From NCBI RefSeq assembly GCF_024734075.1, contig NZ_CP102850.1:5084001-5148000 (forward strand): a stretch of 64,000 bases of DNA, in the 5' to 3' direction. The position numbers were made by a program, and so were the translations under genes. The notes under the pieces are model-generated. The model was not told where the DNA came from. It did no database searches and saw only the letters and a program-made list of their open reading frames with translations. Positions 41,396-50,582 of the stretch are shown here, piece after piece; the first letter of the stretch is position 1; every line of letters starts with the position of its first letter. The DNA is from Gordonia mangrovi (lineage in GTDB: Bacteria > Actinomycetota > Actinomycetes > Mycobacteriales > Mycobacteriaceae).

Positions 41396-42319
41396 GTGGA
41401 CGCTCGGCAGCGCATGGCTATCGACGGCGGCCAGACGGGCACCCGCATCCGGCTGATCGGCCAGAGCGGGAGCAGCGAGCACACCGCCGGACCGATCCAC
41501 ACCGATCGACCGGTCGTTCCACAGATCGCCGCGGTGGCCCGCGATGTCATCACCGCGAGCGGAGCCGATGTCGTCGCTCTGGCCGCCGGGGTGTCGGGTC
41601 TGACTCCGCAGGCGACCCGCCCCGACGAGTTGCTGGCCGCGGTGAACGAGGCCGGACCGCGTACGGTGGCGCTCGCTCACGACTCCGTGTCGGCCTACCT
41701 CGCCGCGAACCGATTCGAGAACGGCGCGGTGATCGCCGCGGGGACCGGCGTGGTCACCCTCGGCGTCGGCGTCCGGGGAGTGGCCCGCGTCGACGGCTGG
41801 GGGCACCTGGTCGGCGACGCGGGTAGCGGTTATTGGATCGGGCGCGCAGGACTCGATGCCGCGCTGCGCTCCTACGACGGGCGCGGCACACCGACCGCAC
41901 TCGAGGAGGCGGCGACCACCGAGTTCGGCCCGCTGCCCGAGCTGTACATGGTGCTCCAGGCCCACCCGGATCGGGTCGCCCACATCGCGGGATTCGCCCG
42001 AGCGGTGTCCGTCGCCGCCCATGCGGACGACACCGTCGCCGTCGAGATCCTGCAGTGGGCCGCGGCCGAACTCGCCGACTCGGTGCGCGCGGCACTACGG
42101 CGCAGCGGACATCGACCCGCAGTCCCCGTACGGGTGAGCTGGATGGGCAACGTCTTGGCGAACAATGCGCTGATCCGATCGCGATTCATCGAGCTCCTCG
42201 AGGAATCCACCCCGGACGTCACCGTCGCCGCCCCATACGGCGACACCCTCGACGGTGTCGCCCTGCTGTTGGACCCACCAGACCAGCACCCCCTCGCCAC
42301 GCATATCCATCGCGCGTGA
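41396..42319 (+). CDS. BadF/BadG-type ATPase, N-acetylglucosamine kinase-like
   Basis: A 307-residue protein of the actin-like ATPase superfamily. Phosphate-loop motifs are AIDGGQTGTRIRLIG (about 7-21) and AAGTGVVTLGVG; GHLVGDAGSGYWIGRAGLDAAL and the late WMGNVLANNALIRSRF are typical of the BadF/GlcNAc-kinase group. It likely phosphorylates an amino sugar or wall-derived sugar, perhaps in peptidoglycan recycling. GTG 41396 is preceded by a strong ACAGGAGGC site (41384-41392), which decides the start over the TTG/ATG further on. Confidence 0.83.
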   Translation: MDARQRMAIDGGQTGTRIRLIGQSGSSEHTAGPIHTDRPVVPQIAAVARDVITASGADVVALAAGVSGLTPQATRPDELLAAVNEAGPRTVALAHDSVSAYLAANRFENGAVIAAGTGVVTLGVGVRGVARVDGWGHLVGDAGSGYWIGRAGLDAALRSYDGRGTPTALEEAATTEFGPLPELYMVLQAHPDRVAHIAGFARAVSVAAHADDTVAVEILQWAAAELADSVRAALRRSGHRPAVPVRVSWMGNVLANNALIRSRFIELLEESTPDVTVAAPYGDTLDGVALLLDPPDQHPLATHIHRA

Positions 42320-42348
42320 CGGGAGGGGCGCGGTCTTCTTCCCGCGGT

Positions 42349-44319
42349 TCAGCTCTCGGTCTGCAGCGACTCGGTCAGGTTGCCTGCCAACAGCTTCGCG
42401 AACTCGGCGGGATCGCCCAACTCGCCACCCTCGGCGATGACGGCCATGCCGTAGAGCAGCTTCGCCGTCGGCACGAGCGCGCTGTGGTCCGCGGAGCCGG
42501 CAAACGCCTTGTTGAGCCCGGTGATCAGCGGATGATCGGCGTTGACCTCCAGCGCCCGCTTGCTCTTGGGTAGTTCCTGACCGGATGCGCGATACAGCTT
42601 CTCCAGCTGGGGCGACATCGAGAAGGTGTCCCCCACCAGGCAGGCGGCCGAGTCGGTGAGCCGAGACGACAGCCGCGCCTCGTTCACGTCGTCGGACAAG
42701 GTCTCGGCCAACCAGCCGAGTAGAGCCGAGAACTCTTCGGTCTTCTTCTCCTTGTCCGCCTTGTCCTCGTCGGACTCGGTGTCGTCGAGACTGTCGAGAT
42801 CCACCGCGCCCTTGGCGATCGAGGTGAACGACTTCCCGTCGAATTCCACACCGCTGGAGACCCACATCTCATCGACCGGGTCGGTCAGCAGCAGCACCTC
42901 GACACCCTTCGCGCGGAAGGCCTCGATATGCGGCGAGTTCTCGATCTGCTGACGGCTCTCGCCGGTCATGTAGTAGATCGTGTCCTGACCACTGCGCATC
43001 CGGCCGACGTAGTCGGCCAGGGTGGTGAGCCCGTCGGTGGAGTCGGTGGAGGCGAACGACGAGGCCTTGAGGATGGCGTCGCGGTTGTCGTAGTCGTTGA
43101 CCAGGCCCTCCTTCCAGACCCGGCCGAAATTGTCCCAGAACGTCCGGTAGTCGTCCGGCCGAGAATCGCGGAGGTCACCGACGGTGGCAATGACCCGCTT
43201 GGTGAGTCGGCGGCGGATGGCCCGGATCTGCCGATCCTGCTGCAGGATCTCGCGCGACACATTCAGCGAGAGGTCTGCGGCGTCGACCACACCCTTGACG
43301 AACCGCAGATACTCCGGCATGAGCTCTTCGCAGTCGTCCATGATGAACACGCGTTTGACGTAGAGGTGGATGCCCGACGACCGCTCGCGCATGAACAGGT
43401 CGAAGGGTGCCTGGGTCGGAATGAACAGCAGCGCCTGATATTCGAAGGTGCCCTCGGCCTTGACCGTGATGACCTCGAGCGGCTCGTCCCAGGCGTGGCT
43501 GACGTGCCGGTAGAACTCGTGGTACTCGTCCTGGGTGACCTCGTCGGCCGATTTGGCCCACAACGCCTTCTGCGAGTTGATGGTCTCGGTGACGACCTCG
43601 GTCTTGGGTTCATCGGTCGACTCGCCGGAATCGGCATCCGATTCGTCCGCCGCGACCGGCTTCTCCACGTCCATTCGGATGGGCCAGGCGATGAAGTCCG
43701 AATAGCGCTTCACCAGCGCCCGCAGCTTGGCCGCGTCGGTGTAGTCGTACAGGTGATCCTCGGTGTCGACGGGCTTGAGCGCCAGCGTCACCGAGGTGCC
43801 CTGCGGCGCGTCGGTGACGTCGTCGATGGTGTAGGTGCCATCACCGGTCGATTCCCAGCGGGTGCCCGTCGCCTCGCCGGCGCGGCGGGTCACCAGGGTC
43901 ACCCGATCGGCGACCATGAACGTCGAATAGAAACCGATGCCGAATTGACCGATCAGTTCCTCACTCGCCGCCGCGTCCTTCACCTCGGCCAATTTGCGGC
44001 GCAACTCCGCGGTGCCCGACCGGGCGAGGGTGCCGATCAAATCGATCACGTCGTCGCGGGACATGCCGATGCCGTTGTCGCGGACGACCAGTGTGCGATT
44101 GTCGGCATCCGCTTCGAGCTGGATGTGCAGGTCGCTCGCGTCGACGTCGAGCCCCTTGTCCTGCAGCGACTCCAGCCGCAGCTTGTCCAGCGCGTCCGAG
44201 GAGTTGGAGATCAACTCCCGCAGGAAGCTGTCCTTGTTCGAGTACACCGAGTGGACCATGAGATCCAGCAGTTGCCGGGTCTCGGCCTGGAACTCACGAA
44301 CCTCTGTCTGACCAGTCAT
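42349..44319 (-). CDS. htpG: molecular chaperone HtpG (Hsp90)
   Basis: A 656-residue Hsp90. The ATP-lid domain shows ELISNSSDALDKLR, DNGIGMSRDDVIDLIGTLARSGT, GQFGIGFYSTFMVADRV and GTSVTLALKP. The middle domain contains IPTQAPFDLFMRERSSGIHLYVKRVFIMDDCEELMPEYLRFVKGVVDAADLSLNVSREILQ with the conserved catalytic Arg. An acidic insert (residues about 215-235) lies between domains. It holds client proteins during heat or oxidative stress in the cytoplasm. The ATG 44319 follows GGAGG (GAGCGGAGGTCGATC), which sets the start; the frame open to 44343 adds no family sequence. Confidence 0.96.
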   Translation of the reverse strand: MTGQTEVREFQAETRQLLDLMVHSVYSNKDSFLRELISNSSDALDKLRLESLQDKGLDVDASDLHIQLEADADNRTLVVRDNGIGMSRDDVIDLIGTLARSGTAELRRKLAEVKDAAASEELIGQFGIGFYSTFMVADRVTLVTRRAGEATGTRWESTGDGTYTIDDVTDAPQGTSVTLALKPVDTEDHLYDYTDAAKLRALVKRYSDFIAWPIRMDVEKPVAADESDADSGESTDEPKTEVVTETINSQKALWAKSADEVTQDEYHEFYRHVSHAWDEPLEVITVKAEGTFEYQALLFIPTQAPFDLFMRERSSGIHLYVKRVFIMDDCEELMPEYLRFVKGVVDAADLSLNVSREILQQDRQIRAIRRRLTKRVIATVGDLRDSRPDDYRTFWDNFGRVWKEGLVNDYDNRDAILKASSFASTDSTDGLTTLADYVGRMRSGQDTIYYMTGESRQQIENSPHIEAFRAKGVEVLLLTDPVDEMWVSSGVEFDGKSFTSIAKGAVDLDSLDDTESDEDKADKEKKTEEFSALLGWLAETLSDDVNEARLSSRLTDSAACLVGDTFSMSPQLEKLYRASGQELPKSKRALEVNADHPLITGLNKAFAGSADHSALVPTAKLLYGMAVIAEGGELGDPAEFAKLLAGNLTESLQTES

Positions 44320-44471
44320 GATCGACCTCCGCTCAAGCGTCACTGACGAAGGCGCAGTTTACCGACCACCGGATTGGCTAATCTGAGGTGGGTCGATCGC
44401 TGCGCGGCGCAGATGCATGCACCGTGGTTTTGGCGGCCGACGCCCCGCCACCCCATCGAAAGATCAGGTGA

Positions 44472-45227
44472 ATGCCAGCCCCTCGTCTGCTGTTCGTGCA
44501 TGCGCACCCCGACGACGAAGCCTTGTGGACGGGTGGCCTCATCGCTCGCCACACGGCACGTGGCGGCGACGCCGACCTGATCATGTGCACCTGGGCGGAG
44601 GGCACCGCCCGTCATCGGGAACTGATCGAGTCCGCGCGCCAACTGGGGATGCCCAGACCGCCGATCATGCTCGGCTACGCCGACGATCGGATACCCGATT
44701 CATCGCCCGGCGCGCCGCGATTCTGCGCCGCCCCCTTCGATCCGGTGGTGCGCACGATGGTCGAGCACCTGCGACGGCTCCGACCCGATGCGATCGTCAC
44801 CTACGACGCCATGGGCATCTATGGGCACCCCGATCACATCCACGCCCACCGGTTGGCGTCGGTGGCCGCCGATGCCGCAGCCAGCCCGCGCCTGTATCGT
44901 TCGGCCGGCGACGCCTGGCAGACCCGATCCATCTACTTCGTGACGATCGCCGACTGGATGGTCGACGACGTGCGCGACGACCTGTTCGCCTCGGTGCGCC
45001 GCGACCATCTGCCCGGTACGCCACCCGACGGCATCGATCTCACCCTGGACGTCGGCCGGTGGGGTGCACAGAAGGCGGCGGCCATTGCGGCGCATCGCAC
45101 CGAGGTCCGCCGCAGCCGCACGATCCAGGGCTTGATGGCGCTGCCTCCGGAGCGCCGTAGCAGGCTGCTCGCCTCGGAGAACTTCATCCGCCGCGACCTC
45201 GTCGCAGGCGGAATAGACATCTGCTGA
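44472..45227 (+). CDS. PIG-L family deacetylase
   Basis: A 251-residue zinc-dependent N-deacetylase of the LmbE/PIG-L type. AHPDDEALWTGGLIARH (zinc ligands His 12, Asp 15) is followed by VTYDAMGIYGHPDHIHAHRLA, which carries the remaining His ligand. The family includes MshB (GlcNAc-inositol deacetylase) and Mca of mycothiol metabolism; the length here is somewhat shorter than MshB (about 290), so I do not assign either. AGGTGA before the ATG is a reasonable ribosome site. Divergent from htpG. Confidence 0.85.
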   Translation: MPAPRLLFVHAHPDDEALWTGGLIARHTARGGDADLIMCTWAEGTARHRELIESARQLGMPRPPIMLGYADDRIPDSSPGAPRFCAAPFDPVVRTMVEHLRRLRPDAIVTYDAMGIYGHPDHIHAHRLASVAADAAASPRLYRSAGDAWQTRSIYFVTIADWMVDDVRDDLFASVRRDHLPGTPPDGIDLTLDVGRWGAQKAAAIAAHRTEVRRSRTIQGLMALPPERRSRLLASENFIRRDLVAGGIDIC

Positions 45228-45254
45228 CACCCGGGCGTCGGGTTCTCGGGATCG

Positions 45255-47180
45255 TCAGAGTTGGTCGCGTTCGGTGACCGTGACCGGCGACCGCAGCCCG
45301 CTGGCGCGCTGTACCCGGCGGCGTACGGCGGCGGCGAGCACCTCGGTGGAACCGACGATCCGGACATGTCGCCGCGCCCGGGTGACCGCGGTGTAGAGCA
45401 GTTCACGGGTCAACAACTCCGAGCCCTCCGGCGGCAACACAACGGTCACCCCGTCGAACTGACTGCCCTGGCTGCGGTGGATGGTCATCGCATACAACGG
45501 CACCACATCCGCCAGTCGCGTCGGATGCAGGCGCCGGATCTCGGAGCCCCGCCGAAACACGACCTCCAGGGTGTCGCCGGAACGGATCACCACCCCACTG
45601 TCCCCGTTGAACGTGGCAGTCTGCCGGTTGTTGGCGGTCACCAGCAGCGGTTCGCCGGGGTGCGGGATCGCCGACGTCGCCGTCCCCGCCCCCGGGGACC
45701 TACCCTGCCACGTGCCCGCCTCGCCACCGGCCAGCCACTCCACCACCCGGCGCGACCACCCCTGCACACCCCAGCTGCCGTCGCGGTGCGCGCACAACAC
45801 GCGGTGTGCATCGAGCGCATCGAGCGCGCCGGCGGCATCACCCTGCTCCCCCGCGCGCGACATCGCCGCGCCCCAGGCCTCCACGTCGTCGCGCACACCG
45901 TCCAACTCGTCCGGTGGCACCAGGCTCACCTCGGACAACTCCGGGTCGGCGACCAGCGCCACCACCGCGTCGGCGTCGCCGCGGTTGATCGCGGCGGCGA
46001 CCTGCGCGATACCCCCACCGAACCGGTGACCACGCTGCAAGGTCACCACCCCGCGCTCGACCCGGTCGCGGTCGTCGAGACCGGCGAAGACGTGCACGTC
46101 CACCGCTCCCGGCGGCACCGCGACCGGCGTGGCGGACGCCTCCCGATCGACGAGGTCGGCCAGCACCGCGCCGGCCTCCACCGAAGCGAGTTGATGCGGG
46201 TCACCCACCAGGATCACCCTGGTGTCCGGGCGTACCGCGGCCAGCAGCTTGCTCATCGCCGTCATCGACAACATCGACGTTTCGTCCACCACCACGACGT
46301 CGTAGGGCAGCTTGTTGCCGCGTCCGTACCGCGGGGTCGATCCGGGCCGCCATCCGAGCAGGGAGTGCACGGTCACCGCGCGCACCGACGGTGGCGCCGC
46401 ATCGTCGGCGGACACCGCAGCCTGCAGCTGCGCCGCCGCCCGGCCGGTCGGGGCGCACAGGCCGATCCGCATGCTCCCACCGGACAGCCGGTCGAGCACC
46501 GAGAGGATCCGCGCGACGGTGTAGGTCTTGCCGGTACCCGGTCCGCCGGCGACCACCAGCGTCCAGCTCACCGCGGCCATTTGCGCGGCCAGTCGCTGTA
46601 GATCCACCGAGCCCGGTGCGGCCGGACCGAACACCTCCTCGACGGCTGCGGCAACCGCTCCCGCGTCGACGTCCGGACGCGTCAACTCCCGCGCGTCCAG
46701 CGCCTCGCGGATGAGCTGCTCCTGACGAAAGTACTTGCGCAGGTACAGCAGCGGTCCATCGGCCGAGGAGGCCAGGACGAGCGGACGCAGCGGTCCGGTG
46801 TCGGCGCCGCGCACCAACGGGCTCCCACTCAGCGCGCGCACCAGGTCGTCGGGAGCCGGCAGGGCGGGCGGCGTCACGTCGGGGAACGGACCGACGATCT
46901 CCGCAACCCGCGACACGGCGAGGCAGGTGGAGCCGAACCGCACCGCCCGGACGGCGAGGGCGGCACCGATCTGCGCCACCTCATCCACCGGTTCACCGCA
47001 CAGACGCGCCAGTCGCCGGGTGATGTGCAGGTCGGCGGCGTCGAGCACACCGGAACTGCACAGCGTGGCGAGCACGCCCTCGGCGCCGGCGAACGACCGC
47101 GCGTCGTACCGCGTTCGTGCCGCGAGCACGTCGTCTCCTCGACCGGCGGTCTCGGCTGCGCCCACCTGTCCCCCGCTCAC
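45255..47180 (-). CDS. recD: exodeoxyribonuclease V subunit alpha
   Basis: A 641-residue RecD helicase. Walker A is AGGPGTGKTYTV (211-222), Walker B is VVVVDETSMLSM, and the 5'-3' helicase motifs VGDPHQLASVEAGAVLADL, GDTLEVVF... and a late YAMTIHRSQGSQFDGVTVVLPP (motif V/VI) plus LLYTAVTRARRHVRIVGS follow. Its GTG start overlaps the recB stop (GTGA, 47180-47177). The open frame upstream to 47771 lies wholly inside recB and is not coding. Part of the RecBCD recombination and repair complex that processes double-strand ends. Confidence 0.95.
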   Translation of the reverse strand: MSGGQVGAAETAGRGDDVLAARTRYDARSFAGAEGVLATLCSSGVLDAADLHITRRLARLCGEPVDEVAQIGAALAVRAVRFGSTCLAVSRVAEIVGPFPDVTPPALPAPDDLVRALSGSPLVRGADTGPLRPLVLASSADGPLLYLRKYFRQEQLIREALDARELTRPDVDAGAVAAAVEEVFGPAAPGSVDLQRLAAQMAAVSWTLVVAGGPGTGKTYTVARILSVLDRLSGGSMRIGLCAPTGRAAAQLQAAVSADDAAPPSVRAVTVHSLLGWRPGSTPRYGRGNKLPYDVVVVDETSMLSMTAMSKLLAAVRPDTRVILVGDPHQLASVEAGAVLADLVDREASATPVAVPPGAVDVHVFAGLDDRDRVERGVVTLQRGHRFGGGIAQVAAAINRGDADAVVALVADPELSEVSLVPPDELDGVRDDVEAWGAAMSRAGEQGDAAGALDALDAHRVLCAHRDGSWGVQGWSRRVVEWLAGGEAGTWQGRSPGAGTATSAIPHPGEPLLVTANNRQTATFNGDSGVVIRSGDTLEVVFRRGSEIRRLHPTRLADVVPLYAMTIHRSQGSQFDGVTVVLPPEGSELLTRELLYTAVTRARRHVRIVGSTEVLAAAVRRRVQRASGLRSPVTVTERDQL

Positions 47181-50100
47181 CGGTCTCCCTCCGCCAGCAG
47201 ATCGGACAGATCCTCCACCATCGCGGCGGGCACCGCCCATTCGAACACTCCGCAACCGGGCGGCGTCTGTGGTCCCACCATGCCGCGGACGAAGTGGTAC
47301 TGCACCGGGCCGAGATGGTCGGCGGCGCGGTATCCGGGTAGCCGCCAACGTAGGTACCTGTGCAGCGCAACTGAATACAGCAGTGCCTGCAGCGGATAGT
47401 TGGCTGCGGCCATCTCGGCTGCCATCGATACGCGATCGAAGTCCTCGGCACTGAGATCGCCGGGCCGGAGACGATTGGTCTTGTAGTCGACGATCACGAA
47501 CCGTCCGTCGGGCGTGCGCAGCACCGAATCGATACTGCCGGTGAGGTAACCGCGTAACCGTTGGGGCGGCATCTCGCGCAGTTGTGCGCTGTAGCCGGCG
47601 AGCGGGTCGTCGGCGGACAGGTGCCGGTCCATCAGGTCGGCGATGGCGGCCGTGGTCACCGCCGGGCCCGTCACCGCAGAGCGCACCGCCGCCGAGTCCG
47701 TCGCCACACTGTCGGCCAGCGGGAACTCGAACTCCATCTCCGCCAGGCGGTCCCGCGGGCCCACCGACCACAGGTCACCGAACCCGAGCGGGGTGGTCAG
47801 CACACCGACCAGCGCAGCGGTGAGGCGCTCGACGTCGACGTCGAGCATCCGTTGTTGCACCGACCGACCGCACAACTCGGCGACATGTGCGGTCATATCC
47901 GGCATGTCGGTGTCGACATACTCGAGTACCTCATGCACCAGGGTGCCGAAGGCCGCACCGAACGGCATGCCGTTCATCAGCGATGCGACACCGGCCGGCT
48001 GCGGAGCGGCCGGTGCCGGCGCGTCACCCGGTTCGGCGGGTTCGTCGGCGATCAGGTCCGCGTCGGACTCACTCCCGGATTCCAGCACGGCATGGCCGTG
48101 CCCGGCGGCCGCGACAATCGCCGAATACGAGGTGCGCCGCCAACTCTGATCGATGCTCCGGTCGAATCGGGCGGCCGACAGAGCGGTCGGCGCACGTGTC
48201 GCGACGGGCGAATCGACCCGGCTGTCGCCGTCGCGGCCGGCTACCTCCACGCTGATGACGCCGTCGGTGCGATAGCCCATCAGCACCCGCCCGCAGGTGT
48301 CGTCGTCGGGGACGTCGAAGGTCTCGGGCACCACCGGCGATCCAGGGGTCCGACCGAACAGCAGACGATGCACTGCGGAGTTGCGGGTGTGGTAGGCCGG
48401 TCCCCACCAGATCACCACCTGCGACTGGGCTCGGGTCAGCGCGACGTAGAGCAGCCGCAACTCCTCCCCGGCCGCCTCGCTCTCGTGGCGCTGCCACCGC
48501 TGCCGCCGGCCCGGCGCGTCGGTCCCGCCGACATCCAGCACCCGGTCGGCCTGGGCATCGTGGAAGGTGAAGGTGGCCCGGTTGGAGTTGCGCGCGCCAT
48601 CCCAGGCGAACGGCACGTAGACGATCGGGAACTGCAACCCCTTGCTGCGGTGCACGGTCATGATCTGCACCGCCTGCGTGTCGCGGTCGAGTCGCCGCGT
48701 CTGATCCTGATGCCGTTGCCACCGGGTCGGGTCGGCGATGCGGTCGGCGAGCCATTCGACCAGCCCGCTCAGCCCGCAGTCGCTGTGCATGACCTCGATG
48801 TTGCACAGCGAGGCCACCTGGATGAGATCGGTCAGATCGCGTTCGCCGTCCGGCCCGGCGAGGACCCGCTCGGCCACCTGCATGCGACCCATCAACCGCT
48901 GCGCCATCGCCGCGAAGCCGCCCTCGGCGAAGACGTGTCCGAGGTGCTGCAGGGTGGTCGCCAGTTCGGTGGTGTCGGTGCCGTCGTCGGCGGCCAACCG
49001 GTCGACGTCCCAGCCGATCAGCGGTCCGAGCGCGGCCGAGCGCACCAGATCGGTGCGCGCCGGCTGTTCGACCGCGCGGATGACCGCCAGCCACTGCCGG
49101 GCCGCCGCGGTGTGGAACACGCTGGTGCCCGAGCCGATCACCGCCGCGACGCCATGGGCCTGCAGATGCTCCTGCAATGGTGCGATGGTCTTGTTCAGTG
49201 TCACCAGGATGGCGATGTCCCCGGGTTCCACCGAGCGTGTCGTGCCGTCCACCTCGATCGTCGTCTGCGACGCCAGCAGGCCGGCGATGTCGGCCGCGAC
49301 GTCGGCGATGACCTTGGCGCGGACCGCCCCGACTGCCGGGAAACCGCTCCGGTTGACGGTGGTGAACTCCCGACGCGGCAACGCGCGCAACCGAACCGGC
49401 GCAATCCCGTGGAGTCGGCTGCCGGCCCGGGCGGCGGTGACATCGTGCACCACGATGTCGGGGTGTCCGAGCTCGGCGCCGCCGTGTAACCGGGCCAGGG
49501 CGTCCACCAGCGCACCGTCGGAGCGCCGGTTGACGTCGAGTACACACCGCGAGTCGGCAGACCGGACCGCCTGCAGGTAGCTGAGCACCTCGGCACCACG
49601 GAACCCGTAGATCGACTGCTTGGGGTCACCGACCAGCACCAACCTCCGACTGCCGTGGAAGCACCGCCGGACGATCTCCCACTGCTGCGGGTCGGTGTCC
49701 TGGAACTCGTCGACGAGCACGGCGTCGAACATCGTTCGAATCCGTTCGCAGGCCGCCGCCCCCACGACCGGATCGGTGACGATCCGGTAGAGGATCATCT
49801 GCAGGTCGTCGTAGGTGCGCAGGCGCGAGGTCCGCTTGCGCTCCTCGACGATCTCGCGGATCCGGGCGGCAAAACGTACCCGGCGCGCCGCCACGACCGC
49901 ATCGGGTGTGTCGGCCCCGCCGAGATCGTCCTGCGACGGTGCGAGCGCGGTGGCGGGCTGCCGGACCGCATCACGGGCGATGTCGGTCGCGTCGCCCAGC
50001 GAGAACTCCGGTCGATCGGCACCCGCGTAGCCCCGCAGGTAGAGGTCGAGTGCGGCCTCGTCGACCAGATCGTCGACGTCCTCGACGATCTCGTAGACCA

Positions 50101-50581
50101 TCTCGCGTTCGCCGAGAAAACCGAGCGCATCCAGCATACGGTTGCAGAAGGTGTGGGTGGTCGCGATCGTGGAGGCGTCGAAGTCCGACAGGGCACGCAC
50201 GAGCCGCTCGCGGCGGATGGTCACCGCACTCGGCTCACCGTCCGCCAGATGCCGCACCAGCGGGTCGTCATGATCGTGACAGTCCGCCGGGACCGACAGC
50301 GCCGCAATCAGTTCCACTACGCGTTCGCGCATTCGCTCGCGCAATTCGGCGGTGGCGGCGCGGCTGAAGGTGACCAACAGCAGCTTGTCGATCGGCACCC
50401 CCTCCGCGATCAGCCGAGCACCGAGACCGACGATCGCGTAGGTCTTGCCGGTGCCCGCACTCGCCTCTAGCACGGTCGTGCCGGCGGGCAACGGGGCGGT
50501 GATGTCGAACGGCACGGGCGCACCGCCGTGCCGGCGATCGATGTCGCTCATGGCGGGTCCGGGCAGGTCAGATCTCGGCAT
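47177..50581 (-). CDS. recB: exodeoxyribonuclease V subunit beta
   Basis: A 1134-residue helicase-nuclease. Motif I is EASAGTGKTYAIV (39-51), motif II VLVDEFQDTDPQQW, motif V VHRSKGLQFPIVYVPFAWDG and motif VI LLYVALTRAQSQVVIWWG. The C-terminal nuclease has FGTLVHEVLEYV and RFVIVDYKTNRL, with the metal-binding Asp and catalytic Lys. An acidic linker with Pro/Ala (about 830-870) joins helicase and nuclease. Start ATG 50581 is 1 bp after the recC stop (TGAGATG), so the two are coupled; ATG 50551 is possible. Confidence 0.96.
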   Translation of the reverse strand: MPRSDLPGPAMSDIDRRHGGAPVPFDITAPLPAGTTVLEASAGTGKTYAIVGLGARLIAEGVPIDKLLLVTFSRAATAELRERMRERVVELIAALSVPADCHDHDDPLVRHLADGEPSAVTIRRERLVRALSDFDASTIATTHTFCNRMLDALGFLGEREMVYEIVEDVDDLVDEAALDLYLRGYAGADRPEFSLGDATDIARDAVRQPATALAPSQDDLGGADTPDAVVAARRVRFAARIREIVEERKRTSRLRTYDDLQMILYRIVTDPVVGAAACERIRTMFDAVLVDEFQDTDPQQWEIVRRCFHGSRRLVLVGDPKQSIYGFRGAEVLSYLQAVRSADSRCVLDVNRRSDGALVDALARLHGGAELGHPDIVVHDVTAARAGSRLHGIAPVRLRALPRREFTTVNRSGFPAVGAVRAKVIADVAADIAGLLASQTTIEVDGTTRSVEPGDIAILVTLNKTIAPLQEHLQAHGVAAVIGSGTSVFHTAAARQWLAVIRAVEQPARTDLVRSAALGPLIGWDVDRLAADDGTDTTELATTLQHLGHVFAEGGFAAMAQRLMGRMQVAERVLAGPDGERDLTDLIQVASLCNIEVMHSDCGLSGLVEWLADRIADPTRWQRHQDQTRRLDRDTQAVQIMTVHRSKGLQFPIVYVPFAWDGARNSNRATFTFHDAQADRVLDVGGTDAPGRRQRWQRHESEAAGEELRLLYVALTRAQSQVVIWWGPAYHTRNSAVHRLLFGRTPGSPVVPETFDVPDDDTCGRVLMGYRTDGVISVEVAGRDGDSRVDSPVATRAPTALSAARFDRSIDQSWRRTSYSAIVAAAGHGHAVLESGSESDADLIADEPAEPGDAPAPAAPQPAGVASLMNGMPFGAAFGTLVHEVLEYVDTDMPDMTAHVAELCGRSVQQRMLDVDVERLTAALVGVLTTPLGFGDLWSVGPRDRLAEMEFEFPLADSVATDSAAVRSAVTGPAVTTAAIADLMDRHLSADDPLAGYSAQLREMPPQRLRGYLTGSIDSVLRTPDGRFVIVDYKTNRLRPGDLSAEDFDRVSMAAEMAAANYPLQALLYSVALHRYLRWRLPGYRAADHLGPVQYHFVRGMVGPQTPPGCGVFEWAVPAAMVEDLSDLLAEGDR

Positions 50582-50582
50582 C

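Noticed and set aside
45255..47771. 838-codon model of recD
   Set aside because: The extra 197 codons overlap recB; GTG 47180 overlaps the recB stop codon and gives the usual RecD length.
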